A DNA stretch of 64,000 nt from positions 261,725-325,724 of the forward strand of contig CAWGRQ010000031.1 in the NCBI GenBank assembly GCA_963824985.1. The letters run 5' to 3'. The stretch is from JAFNAG01 sp963824985 (GTDB lineage: Bacteria > Acidobacteriota > UBA6911). Below the pieces are notes generated by a model. The model was not told the origin of the DNA. It did not search any database and worked only from the letters and a program-made list of their open reading frames with translations. How positions within the stretch are numbered: position 1 is the stretch's first letter; every line of letters begins with the position of its first letter. Positions 8,004 to 16,598 of this stretch are shown here, in pieces. Both the position numbers and the translations under genes were made by a program.

Positions 8004-9236
8004 ATGAAACGGCGCAATATCAAACCCCTGATGACATCGGCATTGGCCGACACCCCGGTCGTTCTGATTCACGGCGCCCGGCAGACCGGCAAAACCACTC
8101 TGGTACGCGCGTCGACCGCGGGCGTCCGCGATGCCGCCTATATCACCCTGGAAGATTCCGCGGTGCTGGCGGGTGTGATCGCCAATCCGCGCGGTTTTCT
8201 TGGCGGTTTGGAAGGAACCGTCATCATCGACGAAGCACAGAGGGCTCCCACCTTGTTCCCCGCAATCAAAATGGCCGTGGACAAGGACCGGCGCCCGGGC
8301 CGATTTATCCTCACCGCCTCCGCCAATATCATGATGCTGCCCAAGCTCTCCCAGTCGCTGGCCGGACGGATGGAAATCCTGACTTTGCGGCCCTTTTCTC
8401 AGGGTGAGCTGGAGGACCGGCGTGAGACCTTTATCAAGCGACTTTTTTCGGGAGGAAGATTCTCCATTACGGACCGGGTCGTCGAGGACACTCCCTTGGC
8501 CCATCGCATCCATCGAGGTGGATATCCCGAAGCCGTCCAGCGATCCGCTCCGCGCCGGCGGGCATGGTTCGCATCATACCTGACCACGATTTTGCAGGCG
8601 GACATCCGGGATCTCTCCAACATCGATGGCCTGATGGAGACACCGCGGCTGCTGGCTTTGCTGGCGGCCCGTTCCTCGGCATTGATGAACATCTCGGAAC
8701 TTTCGCGCAGCGCCGGTATTCCCCACACATCCCTTCAGCGCTATCTGGCGCTTTTTGAAGCCGCGTTCCTCATCCAGCGCATCCCCGCCTGGACCGCCGA
8801 TCTGAGTAAACGGCTGGTCAAAGCTCCCAAGGTGCTCCTGGGCGACACGGGATTCATGGCCCATCTGCTGAATGCGTCCGAGGATGCCGTGCTCAAGGAT
8901 GTCAATTTATCCGGTCGATTCCTCGAAACCTTCGTCGGCTGCGAATTGCTCAAGCAAGCCGAGTGGGAAGAGAGCAGCCCCGCACTGATGCATTACCGGA
9001 CGGCAGCAGGCAAAGAAGTGGATTTTGTGCTCGAAGAAGGAGGGCGACGCGTGGCGGGGATCGAAGTGAAGTTATCGCATTCCGTCAGCGCCCGGGATTT
9101 CAGCGGCCTGCGCAGCCTGGCCGAGGATGCCGGGAAGCAGTTCGCCGCGGGAGTTGTCCTTTATGCGGGCGAAAAGATGGTCCCGTTCGGATCGCATTTA
9201 TGGGCGGTGCCGATATCCGCGCTATGGGCGGAGTAA
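8004..9236 (+). CDS. AAA ATPase with DUF4143 domain
   Basis: A 410-residue P-loop ATPase of the family with an N-terminal AAA_14 core and C-terminal DUF4143 nuclease-like domain. Walker A is GARQTGKTTLV near residue 20, Walker B is GTVIIDEAQRAP, and the C-terminal part carries E-VDFVLEEGGRRVAGIEVKLS, which has the D-ExK look of a PD-(D/E)xK nuclease core. Such genes are common, scattered and often horizontally moved; their role is not settled. The ATG at 8004 is preferred; a TTG 21 bases earlier is possible. No partner gene is adjacent. Confidence 0.85.
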   Translation: MKRRNIKPLMTSALADTPVVLIHGARQTGKTTLVRASTAGVRDAAYITLEDSAVLAGVIANPRGFLGGLEGTVIIDEAQRAPTLFPAIKMAVDKDRRPGRFILTASANIMMLPKLSQSLAGRMEILTLRPFSQGELEDRRETFIKRLFSGGRFSITDRVVEDTPLAHRIHRGGYPEAVQRSAPRRRAWFASYLTTILQADIRDLSNIDGLMETPRLLALLAARSSALMNISELSRSAGIPHTSLQRYLALFEAAFLIQRIPAWTADLSKRLVKAPKVLLGDTGFMAHLLNASEDAVLKDVNLSGRFLETFVGCELLKQAEWEESSPALMHYRTAAGKEVDFVLEEGGRRVAGIEVKLSHSVSARDFSGLRSLAEDAGKQFAAGVVLYAGEKMVPFGSHLWAVPISALWAE

Positions 9237-9376
9237 GTAAGCGAAACACATGAAGCAGACGAGTAACTTCCTGCGGAGAAGTTCCCATCCCTGATTCACT
9301 ATTGAAATGCGAATGACTGGTCCCGAGCGGGCTGATCATACTTCAGTTTAACCCTACCCCAAACCCCTTCCATAGC

Positions 9377-9404
9377 TTGACGCTGCTCGAAATCAATGTA
9401 TTAT
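9377..9404 (+). promoter_or_regulatory. candidate sigma70-type promoter for the PQQ-like gene
   Basis: TTGACG (9377-9382) and TATTAT (9399-9404) are separated by 16 bases, upstream of the PQQ-like propeller gene. The match is good but not perfect. Confidence 0.4.
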
Positions 9405-9513
9405 GGCGCATTAGTCTGTGCGGACTTCACCGAAACGCGCGCATGAAGGCTTGATTCATGTGTTTCTCTCGGCCGGGTCGCGGTCCATCACCCGGCAGAA
9501 AGCGCCTCTTGTC

Positions 9514-10926
9514 ATGATGAATCACCCGTACCGTCTGCTCGTGCTTGCATTGGGCTTCGCCGCTGCAGTTTTTTCAGCCGACACTCCGGAGTGGCCTCAG
9601 TTTCGCGGCCCGCAATGCAACCCAGTCTCGCATGGCCCCCTGCCCGACGCCTGGTCCAAGACGGAGAACGTCGAGTGGTCGGCGGAGATCCCCGGCCGCG
9701 GCTTATCTTCACCCATCGTCAGCGGGGGCAGGCTCTTTCTCACCACCGCGGTCACGGAAGGCAAGTCCAAGCAGCCGCAGATCGGGACCGAGTATTCAAA
9801 CGAATACATGGCCGCGTTGATGAAGCAGGGCCTTTCGGCGAAGGAGGCCGATGCCAGGGTCATGGAGCGGGACTTCGAGTTGCCCAATGAGGTCATGCTC
9901 CACTACTTCCTCTATTGCCTCGATCTGAAGTCCGGAAAGGTGGTGTGGAAGCAGGAATACCACAGCGGCCGCCCGCCCGGCGGCCGTCACCGCAAGAACA
10001 GTTTCACTTCGGAAACGCCGGTCACCGACGGAAAGCGCGTCTACGTTTATGCCGCCAACCTCGGCCTGTACGCATACGACATGAAGGGAAAGCCTGTCTG
10101 GAAGACACCGCTGGAGGCCTATCCGATTTATGGCGACTTCGGGACCGGTCCGTCGCCCGCGCTTGCCGGCGACCGGTTGTTGATCGTCAACGACAACGAA
10201 AAGCAGCAGTTCATCGCCGCATTCGACAAGAATACCGGCAAGGAGATCTGGCGCACAAACCGCGATCTCGCCGTCAAGCGCGGCGGGGCGTCGGCTCGCT
10301 CGGGTTGGTCCACTCCCTATGTCTGGACCACCTCAGGGCGCACAGAAGTGGTGACCGTCGGCCCCGGAGTTGCGGTCAGCTACGACCTGTCCGGCAAAGA
10401 ACTGTGGCGGTTGTCAGGCATGTCGCCGATGCCGATTCCGAGCCCATACGCCAGCGACGGGCTCCTGTTCGTCAACGGCGGAAAGGGGGGCGGGCTCTTC
10501 GCGGTGAAGCCCGGGGCTGCCGGCGATATCTCCGCTGCTCCGGCGGGCCGGCCCAACGAATATCTCGCCTGGTCGCAGGAACGCGCCGGCACCTACCTGC
10601 CCACACAAGTCGTCTTCGAAGGCGGCGTCTACGCGCTCACCGAAACGGGTATCCTCAGTCGGTACGAGGCGCAAACCGGAAAACTCAGCTATCGCTCCCG
10701 CATCGAGGGGGGTATCGCTTTTACCTCCTCGCCCTGGGCGAATAACGGCAAGATCTTCTGCCTGAACGAGGAGGGGAAGACCTTCGTCATCGCAGCCGGG
10801 GACAAATACGAATTGTTGAGGGTTAACGACCTGGGTGAGATGGCGCTAGCCACGCCCGCCCTGGTCGGGGACCGGCTGCTGCTGCGCACCGACACCCGGA
10901 TGTACTCTATCCGCAATCGACGGTAG
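9514..10926 (+). CDS. secreted PQQ-like beta-propeller protein
   Basis: A protein of about 470 residues with a signal peptide (LLVLALGFAAAVFSA) and repeated beta-propeller blades of the PQQ/WD40-like type. Several blades show the pattern 'D-G-R/K-L-...-A-x-D-x-x-T/S-G-K-x-x-W', such as FDKNTGKEIWR and YDLSGKELWR. It opens with WPQFRGPQCNP, typical of secreted propeller proteins in Acidobacteriota, Planctomycetota and Verrucomicrobiota. The family includes true quinoprotein dehydrogenases and BamB-like scaffolds; catalytic residues cannot be assigned here. The start at 9514 places the signal peptide at the N-terminus; an upstream GTG at 9418 would add an unlikely extension. Confidence 0.82.
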   Translation: MMNHPYRLLVLALGFAAAVFSADTPEWPQFRGPQCNPVSHGPLPDAWSKTENVEWSAEIPGRGLSSPIVSGGRLFLTTAVTEGKSKQPQIGTEYSNEYMAALMKQGLSAKEADARVMERDFELPNEVMLHYFLYCLDLKSGKVVWKQEYHSGRPPGGRHRKNSFTSETPVTDGKRVYVYAANLGLYAYDMKGKPVWKTPLEAYPIYGDFGTGPSPALAGDRLLIVNDNEKQQFIAAFDKNTGKEIWRTNRDLAVKRGGASARSGWSTPYVWTTSGRTEVVTVGPGVAVSYDLSGKELWRLSGMSPMPIPSPYASDGLLFVNGGKGGGLFAVKPGAAGDISAAPAGRPNEYLAWSQERAGTYLPTQVVFEGGVYALTETGILSRYEAQTGKLSYRSRIEGGIAFTSSPWANNGKIFCLNEEGKTFVIAAGDKYELLRVNDLGEMALATPALVGDRLLLRTDTRMYSIRNRR

Positions 10927-11601
10927 AGTTCGGTGCCTCGAGATCGGCATCTGGCGATCCTGTCCCCACTCTCATCCTCATTCTATTTCGTTGACATCGT
11001 TTCAGATCCTGGGGGGACACTATAACCAGGCACCGAATCCCGACCGTGAGCGGAGCAGTTGAGGGCGTCAGACTCTGTTCACCATACGCGAATATATTGA
11101 CCATACGGGTTCATTGGCGGTTAATACTGCAATCTTATCCCTGGTTCCCTCAGCGGAGCCGGGCTTCTGGAGGGAGCTCATATCCCACGGACGATGAGAT
11201 AGAGCATTGCTATTTCCGAGTCTATTCCACAAGGCGCCTTGATTGGCGTTTCCGAATCTCAGACTTATCAGGATCATTATGTGGACTCACTATTGAAACC
11301 TTCAATATCGGCCACATCTGAATGACCTGAGGCTACGCGGAAATCTTGCCATAAATAGGTTTATCTTCCCTTTAAGCGCGGTTGTCGAAAGTCGGCGTTT
11401 ACCCATTTTCGCGCAAGCCTTCGTCGATAATGAAGGTGAAGCTATGGTTGTGCTAGAATCAGCCATCTGACGATAGGAATGGCAAGCGCAATAATCAGCA
11501 ATTCGCACATTTGCGACATTTGATGGCTGCACGGCAGACGATCCAGCTTGCTGACTTCACATAGCAAGTTCTTATTTATCAACACTTATTGAGGTGACGG
11601 C
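10927..11601. other. long intergenic region
   Basis: About 675 bases with no convincing gene. Its left end holds an inverted repeat (10,929-11,037). The rest is AT-richer than its neighbours, and a 91-codon open frame at 11,046-11,321 has no recognisable protein character. Confidence 0.4.
10929..11037. repeat. 109-bp element with inverted ends
   Basis: The ends TTCGGTGCCT (10,929-10,938) and AGGCACCGAA (11,028-11,037) are perfect inverted copies. A second inner pair, TGTCCCC and GGGGACA, is nested inside. The layout suggests a small palindromic mobile or REP-like element just after the propeller gene stop. Confidence 0.5.
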
Positions 11602-12891
11602 ATGGACACCGGGCCCGGAGGCAATAAAGAGCTGACTTCCTGGAAGGAAATCGCCACCTTCCTTGGCGTTTCTGGAAGGACTGCCCAGTACTGGGAGCAG
11701 AAGCAAGGCCTCCCCATACGACGCTTGTCCGGACCTCGGGGGAGAGTCTTAGCGAATTCGGCTGAATTGGAGCTTTGGAAAAGGAACGCAGTTCTAAAAT
11801 CAACCAACGGAAGTAAAACCTGGCAGGGTCGCCCGAAGATCCTCACAATCTCTGCAGTTCTGATAACCGCGTTGGTTTTCATAGGAGCGAGCATCGTTGG
11901 GCGGAGTTTTTTTGCAGCCGCTAGGCCTGGTCTCCCTGCAAGCTATCACTTTAATTTCAAAACGTTTATGGTTACTGATGCAGCTGGGGAAGCGGTCTGG
12001 AATGTGCAATTGCCGGAACCTTTTTCCCTTTCCCGTTATGCCGGCGATTCTGCCAACACGACACACGTTTGTTTCGAGGACATAGATGGAGATTCCAGGA
12101 TAGAAACTCTCCTCTTATATGACCCTGCCAACAGAACCAAAGTCGGATGCACCCTGATATGCTATTCCAATGAGGGCGTGGAAAAGTGGCACTTTGCCCC
12201 CGGGGGGACTGTTTCGGACCTTAGCGGGACCTATTCACCACCCTACATCATCGCAAATTTCCTGGTTGCTGATCCGAACCGGGACGGCGCCAAGGAGATT
12301 CTGGTTACGAGTCACCATTTGTTTGAACATCCCAACCAATTCGTCATTCTCGACAGCAAGGGAACGAAAACCGGCGAATACTGGCACTCCGGATTTCTCG
12401 AGTCGATGGATATCAGCGATCTGGATGGCGATGGCATCGATGAAATTCTCCTGGCTGACGTCAACAATGGTTACTTGCAAGCAACGCTCGTGGTGCTCGA
12501 CCCGCGGCATGTGGCTGGCGCCTCCACACAGCCTGCGGGGGATAAGCACCAACTTCAGAAATTTGAACTGGAAAGGGAAAAGGCAGTCGTTCTCTTCCCC
12601 CGAAGTTGCATAAGCCTACTGCTGGGCGACCGCAATGTCGCACAACTGCTGACAGTTGGCACAGAACAGATAAAAATTGAAGTAATCGAAAACAGATCCG
12701 ATCGGGGTTGCTCACTCGTCTATACCTTAGATCGGAACCTGACTCCGATCGGAATCACAGTTTCTGATAGGTTCAAAGCCTTTCACCACGAACTCCAAAT
12801 GGCAGGGAAGCTCGACCACGCATTTTCAGATCAAGAGGCAGAACAGCTGAAGAGAGAGATTCGTGTCATCAGATATCCTCCTGCCAAGTAG
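11602..12891 (+). CDS. HTH-transmembrane-FG-GAP repeat protein
   Basis: A 429-residue protein with an unusual layout. Residues 11-60 form a MerR/excisionase-like helix-turn-helix (SWKEIATFLGVSGRTAQYWE followed by GLPIRR). Residues 80-100 are a membrane segment. The rest is a beta-rich domain with Asp-rich loops typical of FG-GAP/integrin-alpha repeats (EDIDGDSRIE, ADPNRDGAKE, SDLDGDGIDE), which bind calcium. This predicts a membrane-anchored DNA-binding protein with an extracytoplasmic sensor, so a one-component regulator. The HTH type is one I associate with Acidobacteriota, usually fused to other sensors. GAGGTG upstream supports the ATG. Target and ligand are unknown. Confidence 0.7.
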   Translation: MDTGPGGNKELTSWKEIATFLGVSGRTAQYWEQKQGLPIRRLSGPRGRVLANSAELELWKRNAVLKSTNGSKTWQGRPKILTISAVLITALVFIGASIVGRSFFAAARPGLPASYHFNFKTFMVTDAAGEAVWNVQLPEPFSLSRYAGDSANTTHVCFEDIDGDSRIETLLLYDPANRTKVGCTLICYSNEGVEKWHFAPGGTVSDLSGTYSPPYIIANFLVADPNRDGAKEILVTSHHLFEHPNQFVILDSKGTKTGEYWHSGFLESMDISDLDGDGIDEILLADVNNGYLQATLVVLDPRHVAGASTQPAGDKHQLQKFELEREKAVVLFPRSCISLLLGDRNVAQLLTVGTEQIKIEVIENRSDRGCSLVYTLDRNLTPIGITVSDRFKAFHHELQMAGKLDHAFSDQEAEQLKREIRVIRYPPAK

Positions 12892-12944
12892 CTGGCTATG
12901 GGCAGGAAATATCCATTGTCCGTCGTCAAGACACTTATCCCGTC

Positions 12945-13378
12945 ACATTTCCCTCGAAGGCATTTGCAGCCCAGAGCGCAACTTCAGGGCTGGGTCCATT
13001 TGCGGTTCAACGGCGCACTCCTCGGCCTGAGGATGTCCAGATCGGAATCCTGTATTGCGGCGTCTGTCATTCGGATTTGCACATGGTGCACACTGAACGC
13101 TTATCTTCAACTGCTCAGGCTCAACGGCACAATGACGCCGGTCGGCGCGCCATCGAAACCGCTTGCGGTGGCTTCGTTCGGCTTGATCGTGAAACGCCGC
13201 CAGTTGGCGGGTTCGTCGATCGGCGGAATTCGCAAGACGCAGGAGATGCTGGATTTCTGCGGTGAGAAGGGGATCCCCGCCGACATCGAACTGATCAGGA
13301 TCCAGCAGATCAACGAGGCTTACGAGCGCCTGCTGAAGAGCGATGTGAAGTACCGCTTTGTCATCGATATGCATCCCT
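12945..13378 (+). pseudogene. zinc-type alcohol dehydrogenase remnant (YahK-like)
   Basis: Two pieces of a cinnamyl-alcohol-dehydrogenase/YahK-type enzyme are joined. The N-terminal piece reads AFAAQSATSGLGPF and PEDVQIGILYCGVCHSDLHM, including the catalytic zinc Cys-His motif. Immediately after it, in another frame, comes the C-terminal piece LNAYLQLLRLNGTMTPVGAP to YERLLKSDVKYRFVIDM. About 200 residues of the middle, including the Rossmann fold, are missing. It is a clear gene remnant with a large internal deletion. It sits just upstream of two aldo-keto reductases. Confidence 0.75.
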
Positions 13379-13414
13379 TCGGTGAATCCGGCATTCTGGT
13401 GGTCTGGACCCATG

Positions 13415-13520
13415 ATGAATCGCTTCCGAGTTTCCGGCACGCTTGCGATACGACTGGAGGAATTAGGGCTTCCTCCAGTCGCGGTATTGCGTCAGGCGGG
13501 ACTCCCGCTGGGAACGCAGC
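13415..13520 (+). pseudogene. N-terminal scrap of an AraC-family regulator
   Basis: The frame starting at 13,415 encodes LAIRLEELGLPPVAVLRQAG, which resembles the first helix pair of AraC-type regulators that carry an Arabinose_bd/AraC_N domain. After about 30 residues the similarity stops, and the DNA-binding domain is absent. Directly upstream is the alcohol dehydrogenase remnant. This is a short fragment, so the call is tentative. Confidence 0.45.
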
Positions 13521-13619
13521 CATTCCGCTCAAACTCAAGTCCGTAGAGCAGCTTGAAAACGATGCGCTCTGGATTCGATACGAAGTGGTTCAGTCCTGAA
13601 AGCAATTGAAGGAGGAATA

Positions 13620-14615
13620 ATGCAGAAGCGCAAACTGGGAAACAGCAATCTGGAAGTCTCGGCTGTCGGGCTCGGCTGCATGGGAATGAGCTTTTCCTAT
13701 GGTCAGCCCAAAGACAAGCAGGAGATGATTTCTCTAATTCGGACAGCCGTCGAACGCGGCGTCACATTTTTCGATACCGCTGAAGTATACGGCCCGTTCA
13801 CAAACGAAGAACTCGTGGGCGAAGCCCTCTCCCCCATCCGTGAGCAGGTGGTGATAGCCACCAAGTTTGGATTCAGGCTTGATCCCACGCGGAAGCAGAT
13901 GTGGGTGGGTCTGGATAGCCGGCCGGAGCACATCAAGCAGGTCGCCGAGGCCTCGCTCAAGCGACTCAGGATCGATACCATCGATCTGTTCTACCAACAC
14001 CGTGTTGATCCGGACGTGCCCATCGAAGACGTGGCGGGGGCGGTGAAGGACCTGATTCAGGAAGGTAAGGTCAAGCACTTCGGCCTTTCTGAGGCCGGGG
14101 TGCAAACGATCCGTCGCGCACACGCGGTCCAGCCGGTCGCCGCCCTCCAGAACGAATACTCGCTGTGGACGAGGACTCCTGAGAAGGAAGTGCTGCCGAC
14201 CCTTGAGGAACTCGGAATCGGCCTGGTTGCCTATAGCCCTCTGGGAAAGGGCTTCCTCACGGGAAAAATCAACGAAAACACTACCTTCGACAGTTCCGAC
14301 TTCCGCAACATCCTCCCTCGCTTTACGGCGGAGGCCCGGAAAGCGAATCAGGCCCTGGTTGATCTGCTCGGCAGGATCGGAGAGCGGAAGAACGCGACAC
14401 CTGCCCAGATCGCGCTCGCGTGGCTGCTTGCTCAGAAGCCGTGGATCGCTCCCATCCCCGGCACCACGAAGCTGCATCGGCTGGATGAGAACATCGGAGC
14501 CGTTGCAGTCGAACTTGCGTCCGACGATCTCCGTGAGATCGATGGCGCCGCATCAAAGATCACGGTGCAAGGGACTCGGTACCCCGAAAACCTGGAAAAA
14601 CTAACCGGTCGCTAA
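13620..14615 (+). CDS. aldo-keto reductase (AKR13-like)
   Basis: A cytoplasmic 331-residue NADPH-dependent oxidoreductase with the TIM-barrel aldo-keto reductase fold. The catalytic tetrad is visible: Asp and Tyr in FFDTAEVYG, Lys in ATKFG, and His in YQHRVD. The C-terminal cofactor-binding motif appears as IPGTTKLHRLDEN. Length and order match AKR13/YakC-type enzymes that reduce aldehydes and ketones. A strong AGGAGGAAT ribosome-binding site precedes the ATG. It follows the decayed alcohol dehydrogenase and precedes another aldo-keto reductase, but a hairpin between the two suggests separate transcripts. Confidence 0.93.
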   Translation: MQKRKLGNSNLEVSAVGLGCMGMSFSYGQPKDKQEMISLIRTAVERGVTFFDTAEVYGPFTNEELVGEALSPIREQVVIATKFGFRLDPTRKQMWVGLDSRPEHIKQVAEASLKRLRIDTIDLFYQHRVDPDVPIEDVAGAVKDLIQEGKVKHFGLSEAGVQTIRRAHAVQPVAALQNEYSLWTRTPEKEVLPTLEELGIGLVAYSPLGKGFLTGKINENTTFDSSDFRNILPRFTAEARKANQALVDLLGRIGERKNATPAQIALAWLLAQKPWIAPIPGTTKLHRLDENIGAVAVELASDDLREIDGAASKITVQGTRYPENLEKLTGR

Positions 14616-14627
14616 CCGGCGCAACGT

Positions 14628-14655
14628 AGTGGCGCCTTCGAGAGAGGGCGCCACT
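14628..14655 (+). terminator. stem-loop after the aldo-keto reductase
   Basis: AGTGGCGCC and GGCGCCACT form a perfect 9-bp stem with a 10-base loop, starting 12 bases after the stop codon. There is no T-run, so it could be a weak terminator or an RNA-stabilising hairpin. Confidence 0.45.
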
Positions 14656-14741
14656 GGGGGCAAACTTATTCTGGTCTGCTAAATCGCGTTCAGGTTACAG
14701 AAATCAATAAAGAAGCTCCGATCCTCTGAAGGAGAATCGCA

Positions 14742-15953
14742 ATGAAAAACAACTGCTCACGCCGGGACTTCCTCGCCGCGGGCCTGGTTCTTCCGGTAAC
14801 CGCCATACGGAATCCGGCTTCTGCGCCTCAGGCAACCAAAGCGCCAAAGCTCGCGTACCGTTTGCTCGGGAAAACCGGTTTGCAGGTAACCACTCTATCT
14901 TTCGGATGCATGACAAACTCTGATCCGTCGGTGATCGTCCGAGCGGCCGACCTGGGCATTAATCATTTCGATACGGCCCGCGGATACCAGAACGGCAACA
15001 ACGAACGCCTGGTGGGACTTGCCCTGAAGGAAAGACGGAAGCAAGTCATCATCTCGAGCAAGAGCGGGGCCAGGACGAAAGCGGAGGCATTGGCCAATCT
15101 CGAAACCAGCCTGCGTGAATTGGGCACCGATTACCTGGATATCTGGTATCTGCATATGAAAAACGAGCCCGCCGAGGTGACCGACGACCTGCTGGAAGCC
15201 CAGCGTGTGGCCAAAAAGGATGGGAAAATCCGCTTCACGGGCGTCAGCACGCATTTCAACATGGACCGCATGCTGCCCTACCTTGCCAGGCTCGGGCAGA
15301 TTGACGTGGTGCTGACCACCTACAATTTCTCCATGAGATCCGTGGCGGGCGATCGCAATACCGACATGCAAGCGCCCGGAACGGATATGACAAGTATCAT
15401 CCGGAGTGCACGCCAGGCCGGCCTGGGCATCATTGTAATGAAGACGATGGCCGGCGGCGTGACCCGGGTCGGGCGCGGCGACCGGCTGTACGGCGCGGAT
15501 CCTCAGCTGCTGAGCAAACAGCTGGCCCGCGAGGGCGTGCCTGTGGCGGCAATCAAATGGGCGCTGAAGAACCAATCTGTGGATGCGGCGATAGTCTGCA
15601 TGACCAATCACGACCAGCTTGATCAGAATCTGCGCGCAATGTCCGAGCCGTTCACACCGAAGGACGAGGAGCTATTGAGGATTCAGCTGGCCGGCATCAG
15701 CCCGACCTATTGCCGAATGTGCGGTTCGTGCAGAGGGGTTTGCGAAAAGGGATTGCCCGTGCCGGATGTTTTGCGCTTCCTCACCTATGCGGAGGGTTAC
15801 GCCCAGTTCGCCATGGCGAGGCAGCAGTTCCTGGCCTTGCCCGAAAGAGTTCGTGCCGTCCGCTGCGATGAATGCGAAACATGTTCGGTCCGCTGTCCCA
15901 ACGGCGTAAAAGTGCGGGATCGGATGAACTTCGCGCAGGAGATGTTTGCGTAA
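14742..15953 (+). CDS. Tat-exported aldo-keto reductase with ferredoxin tail
   Basis: A 403-residue aldo-keto reductase-like protein with an N-terminal twin-arginine-type signal (SRRDFLAAGLVLPVTA). The barrel domain has FDTARGYQNG, SSKSGA and WYLHMK at the places of the catalytic Asp/Tyr, Lys and His. After the barrel, a C-terminal domain carries two Cys clusters (CRMCGSCRGVC and CDECETCSVRCP), each of the 4Fe-4S binding type. The layout is that of exported oxidoreductases thought to receive electrons through iron-sulphur clusters. The Tat genes at 55-56 kb could export it. The substrate is unknown. The ATG follows a GAAGGAGAA ribosome-binding site. Confidence 0.9.
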   Translation: MKNNCSRRDFLAAGLVLPVTAIRNPASAPQATKAPKLAYRLLGKTGLQVTTLSFGCMTNSDPSVIVRAADLGINHFDTARGYQNGNNERLVGLALKERRKQVIISSKSGARTKAEALANLETSLRELGTDYLDIWYLHMKNEPAEVTDDLLEAQRVAKKDGKIRFTGVSTHFNMDRMLPYLARLGQIDVVLTTYNFSMRSVAGDRNTDMQAPGTDMTSIIRSARQAGLGIIVMKTMAGGVTRVGRGDRLYGADPQLLSKQLAREGVPVAAIKWALKNQSVDAAIVCMTNHDQLDQNLRAMSEPFTPKDEELLRIQLAGISPTYCRMCGSCRGVCEKGLPVPDVLRFLTYAEGYAQFAMARQQFLALPERVRAVRCDECETCSVRCPNGVKVRDRMNFAQEMFA

Positions 15954-15980
15954 TCCGGGACGTCCCTGATGTCAGGAAAG

Positions 15981-16008
15981 GGAGCGCGGACGTTCACGTC
16001 CGCGCTCC
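15981..16008 (+). terminator. perfect 13-bp hairpin
   Basis: GGAGCGCGGACGT is followed after two bases by its exact complement. It begins 28 bases after the stop of the ferredoxin-tailed reductase. With no T-run it may be a REP-like palindrome or a terminator. Confidence 0.5.
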
Positions 16009-16122
16009 AGGGATCTCCCAGGGCGCGTTTTGCCGATTGCCGGATATTTGACTTTTAGGGTTGCGCGTGGGGAAAATAGATCCTATATCTGAAATCGACT
16101 GATTGCCAAGTCAGGATATCGG

Positions 16123-16479
16123 ATGAAGCGTACCCTGGAGCTCATGGTCCTCGGCCTTATCGGCTTGCTGCTTTCCGCGGCATCCGCATTTGCGCCGGTT
16201 CCGATCGCCGGGCCTGATGGCTCCGGGATGCAGCAACCTCATCCCATGCCTGCCGCCGCTGCCGACAGACCCGGCGAAGGACTGGTTCTCGCGGCCTCTC
16301 CCTCTCCCAGCCTTTCGCGTGTCAATCATCCCTCACTGCCCGGAATCGCCGCCGAGTCCCTGGTCCTCGCGATCCTTGACTTGCATCGACTCGCCCTTGC
16401 GAATATCTCCGCAATTTCCGCGCATGAAACCGGGTTCGATTCATTCCGCCGCGCTCCCCCGTCCGCCCCGCAACATTGA
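16123..16479 (+). CDS. small hypothetical secreted protein
   Basis: A 118-codon frame begins with a signal-like segment (LMVLGLIGLLLSAASAFA) and continues with a Pro/Ala/Ser-rich, low-complexity tail. AGGA lies about 7 bases before the ATG. I recognise no family. It lies directly upstream of secDF on the same strand. It could be a real small exported protein or a chance frame in GC-rich DNA. Confidence 0.35.
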   Translation: MKRTLELMVLGLIGLLLSAASAFAPVPIAGPDGSGMQQPHPMPAAAADRPGEGLVLAASPSPSLSRVNHPSLPGIAAESLVLAILDLHRLALANISAISAHETGFDSFRRAPPSAPQH

Positions 16480-16598
16480 TCCATCTGTCGCGACAACTCT
16501 GATTCTATCCATGATTGCAGCATGAATCCCTGGCAGGCGTATTGCCTCCGCCACGACTTGCGTCGGACGGCACCGCCCTGCCGGTACGGGGGAACCCC

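Noticed and set aside
10927..11601. Small protein gene in the 675-base gap (91 codons at 11,046-11,321)
   Set aside because: No ribosome-binding site, no family pattern and atypical composition.
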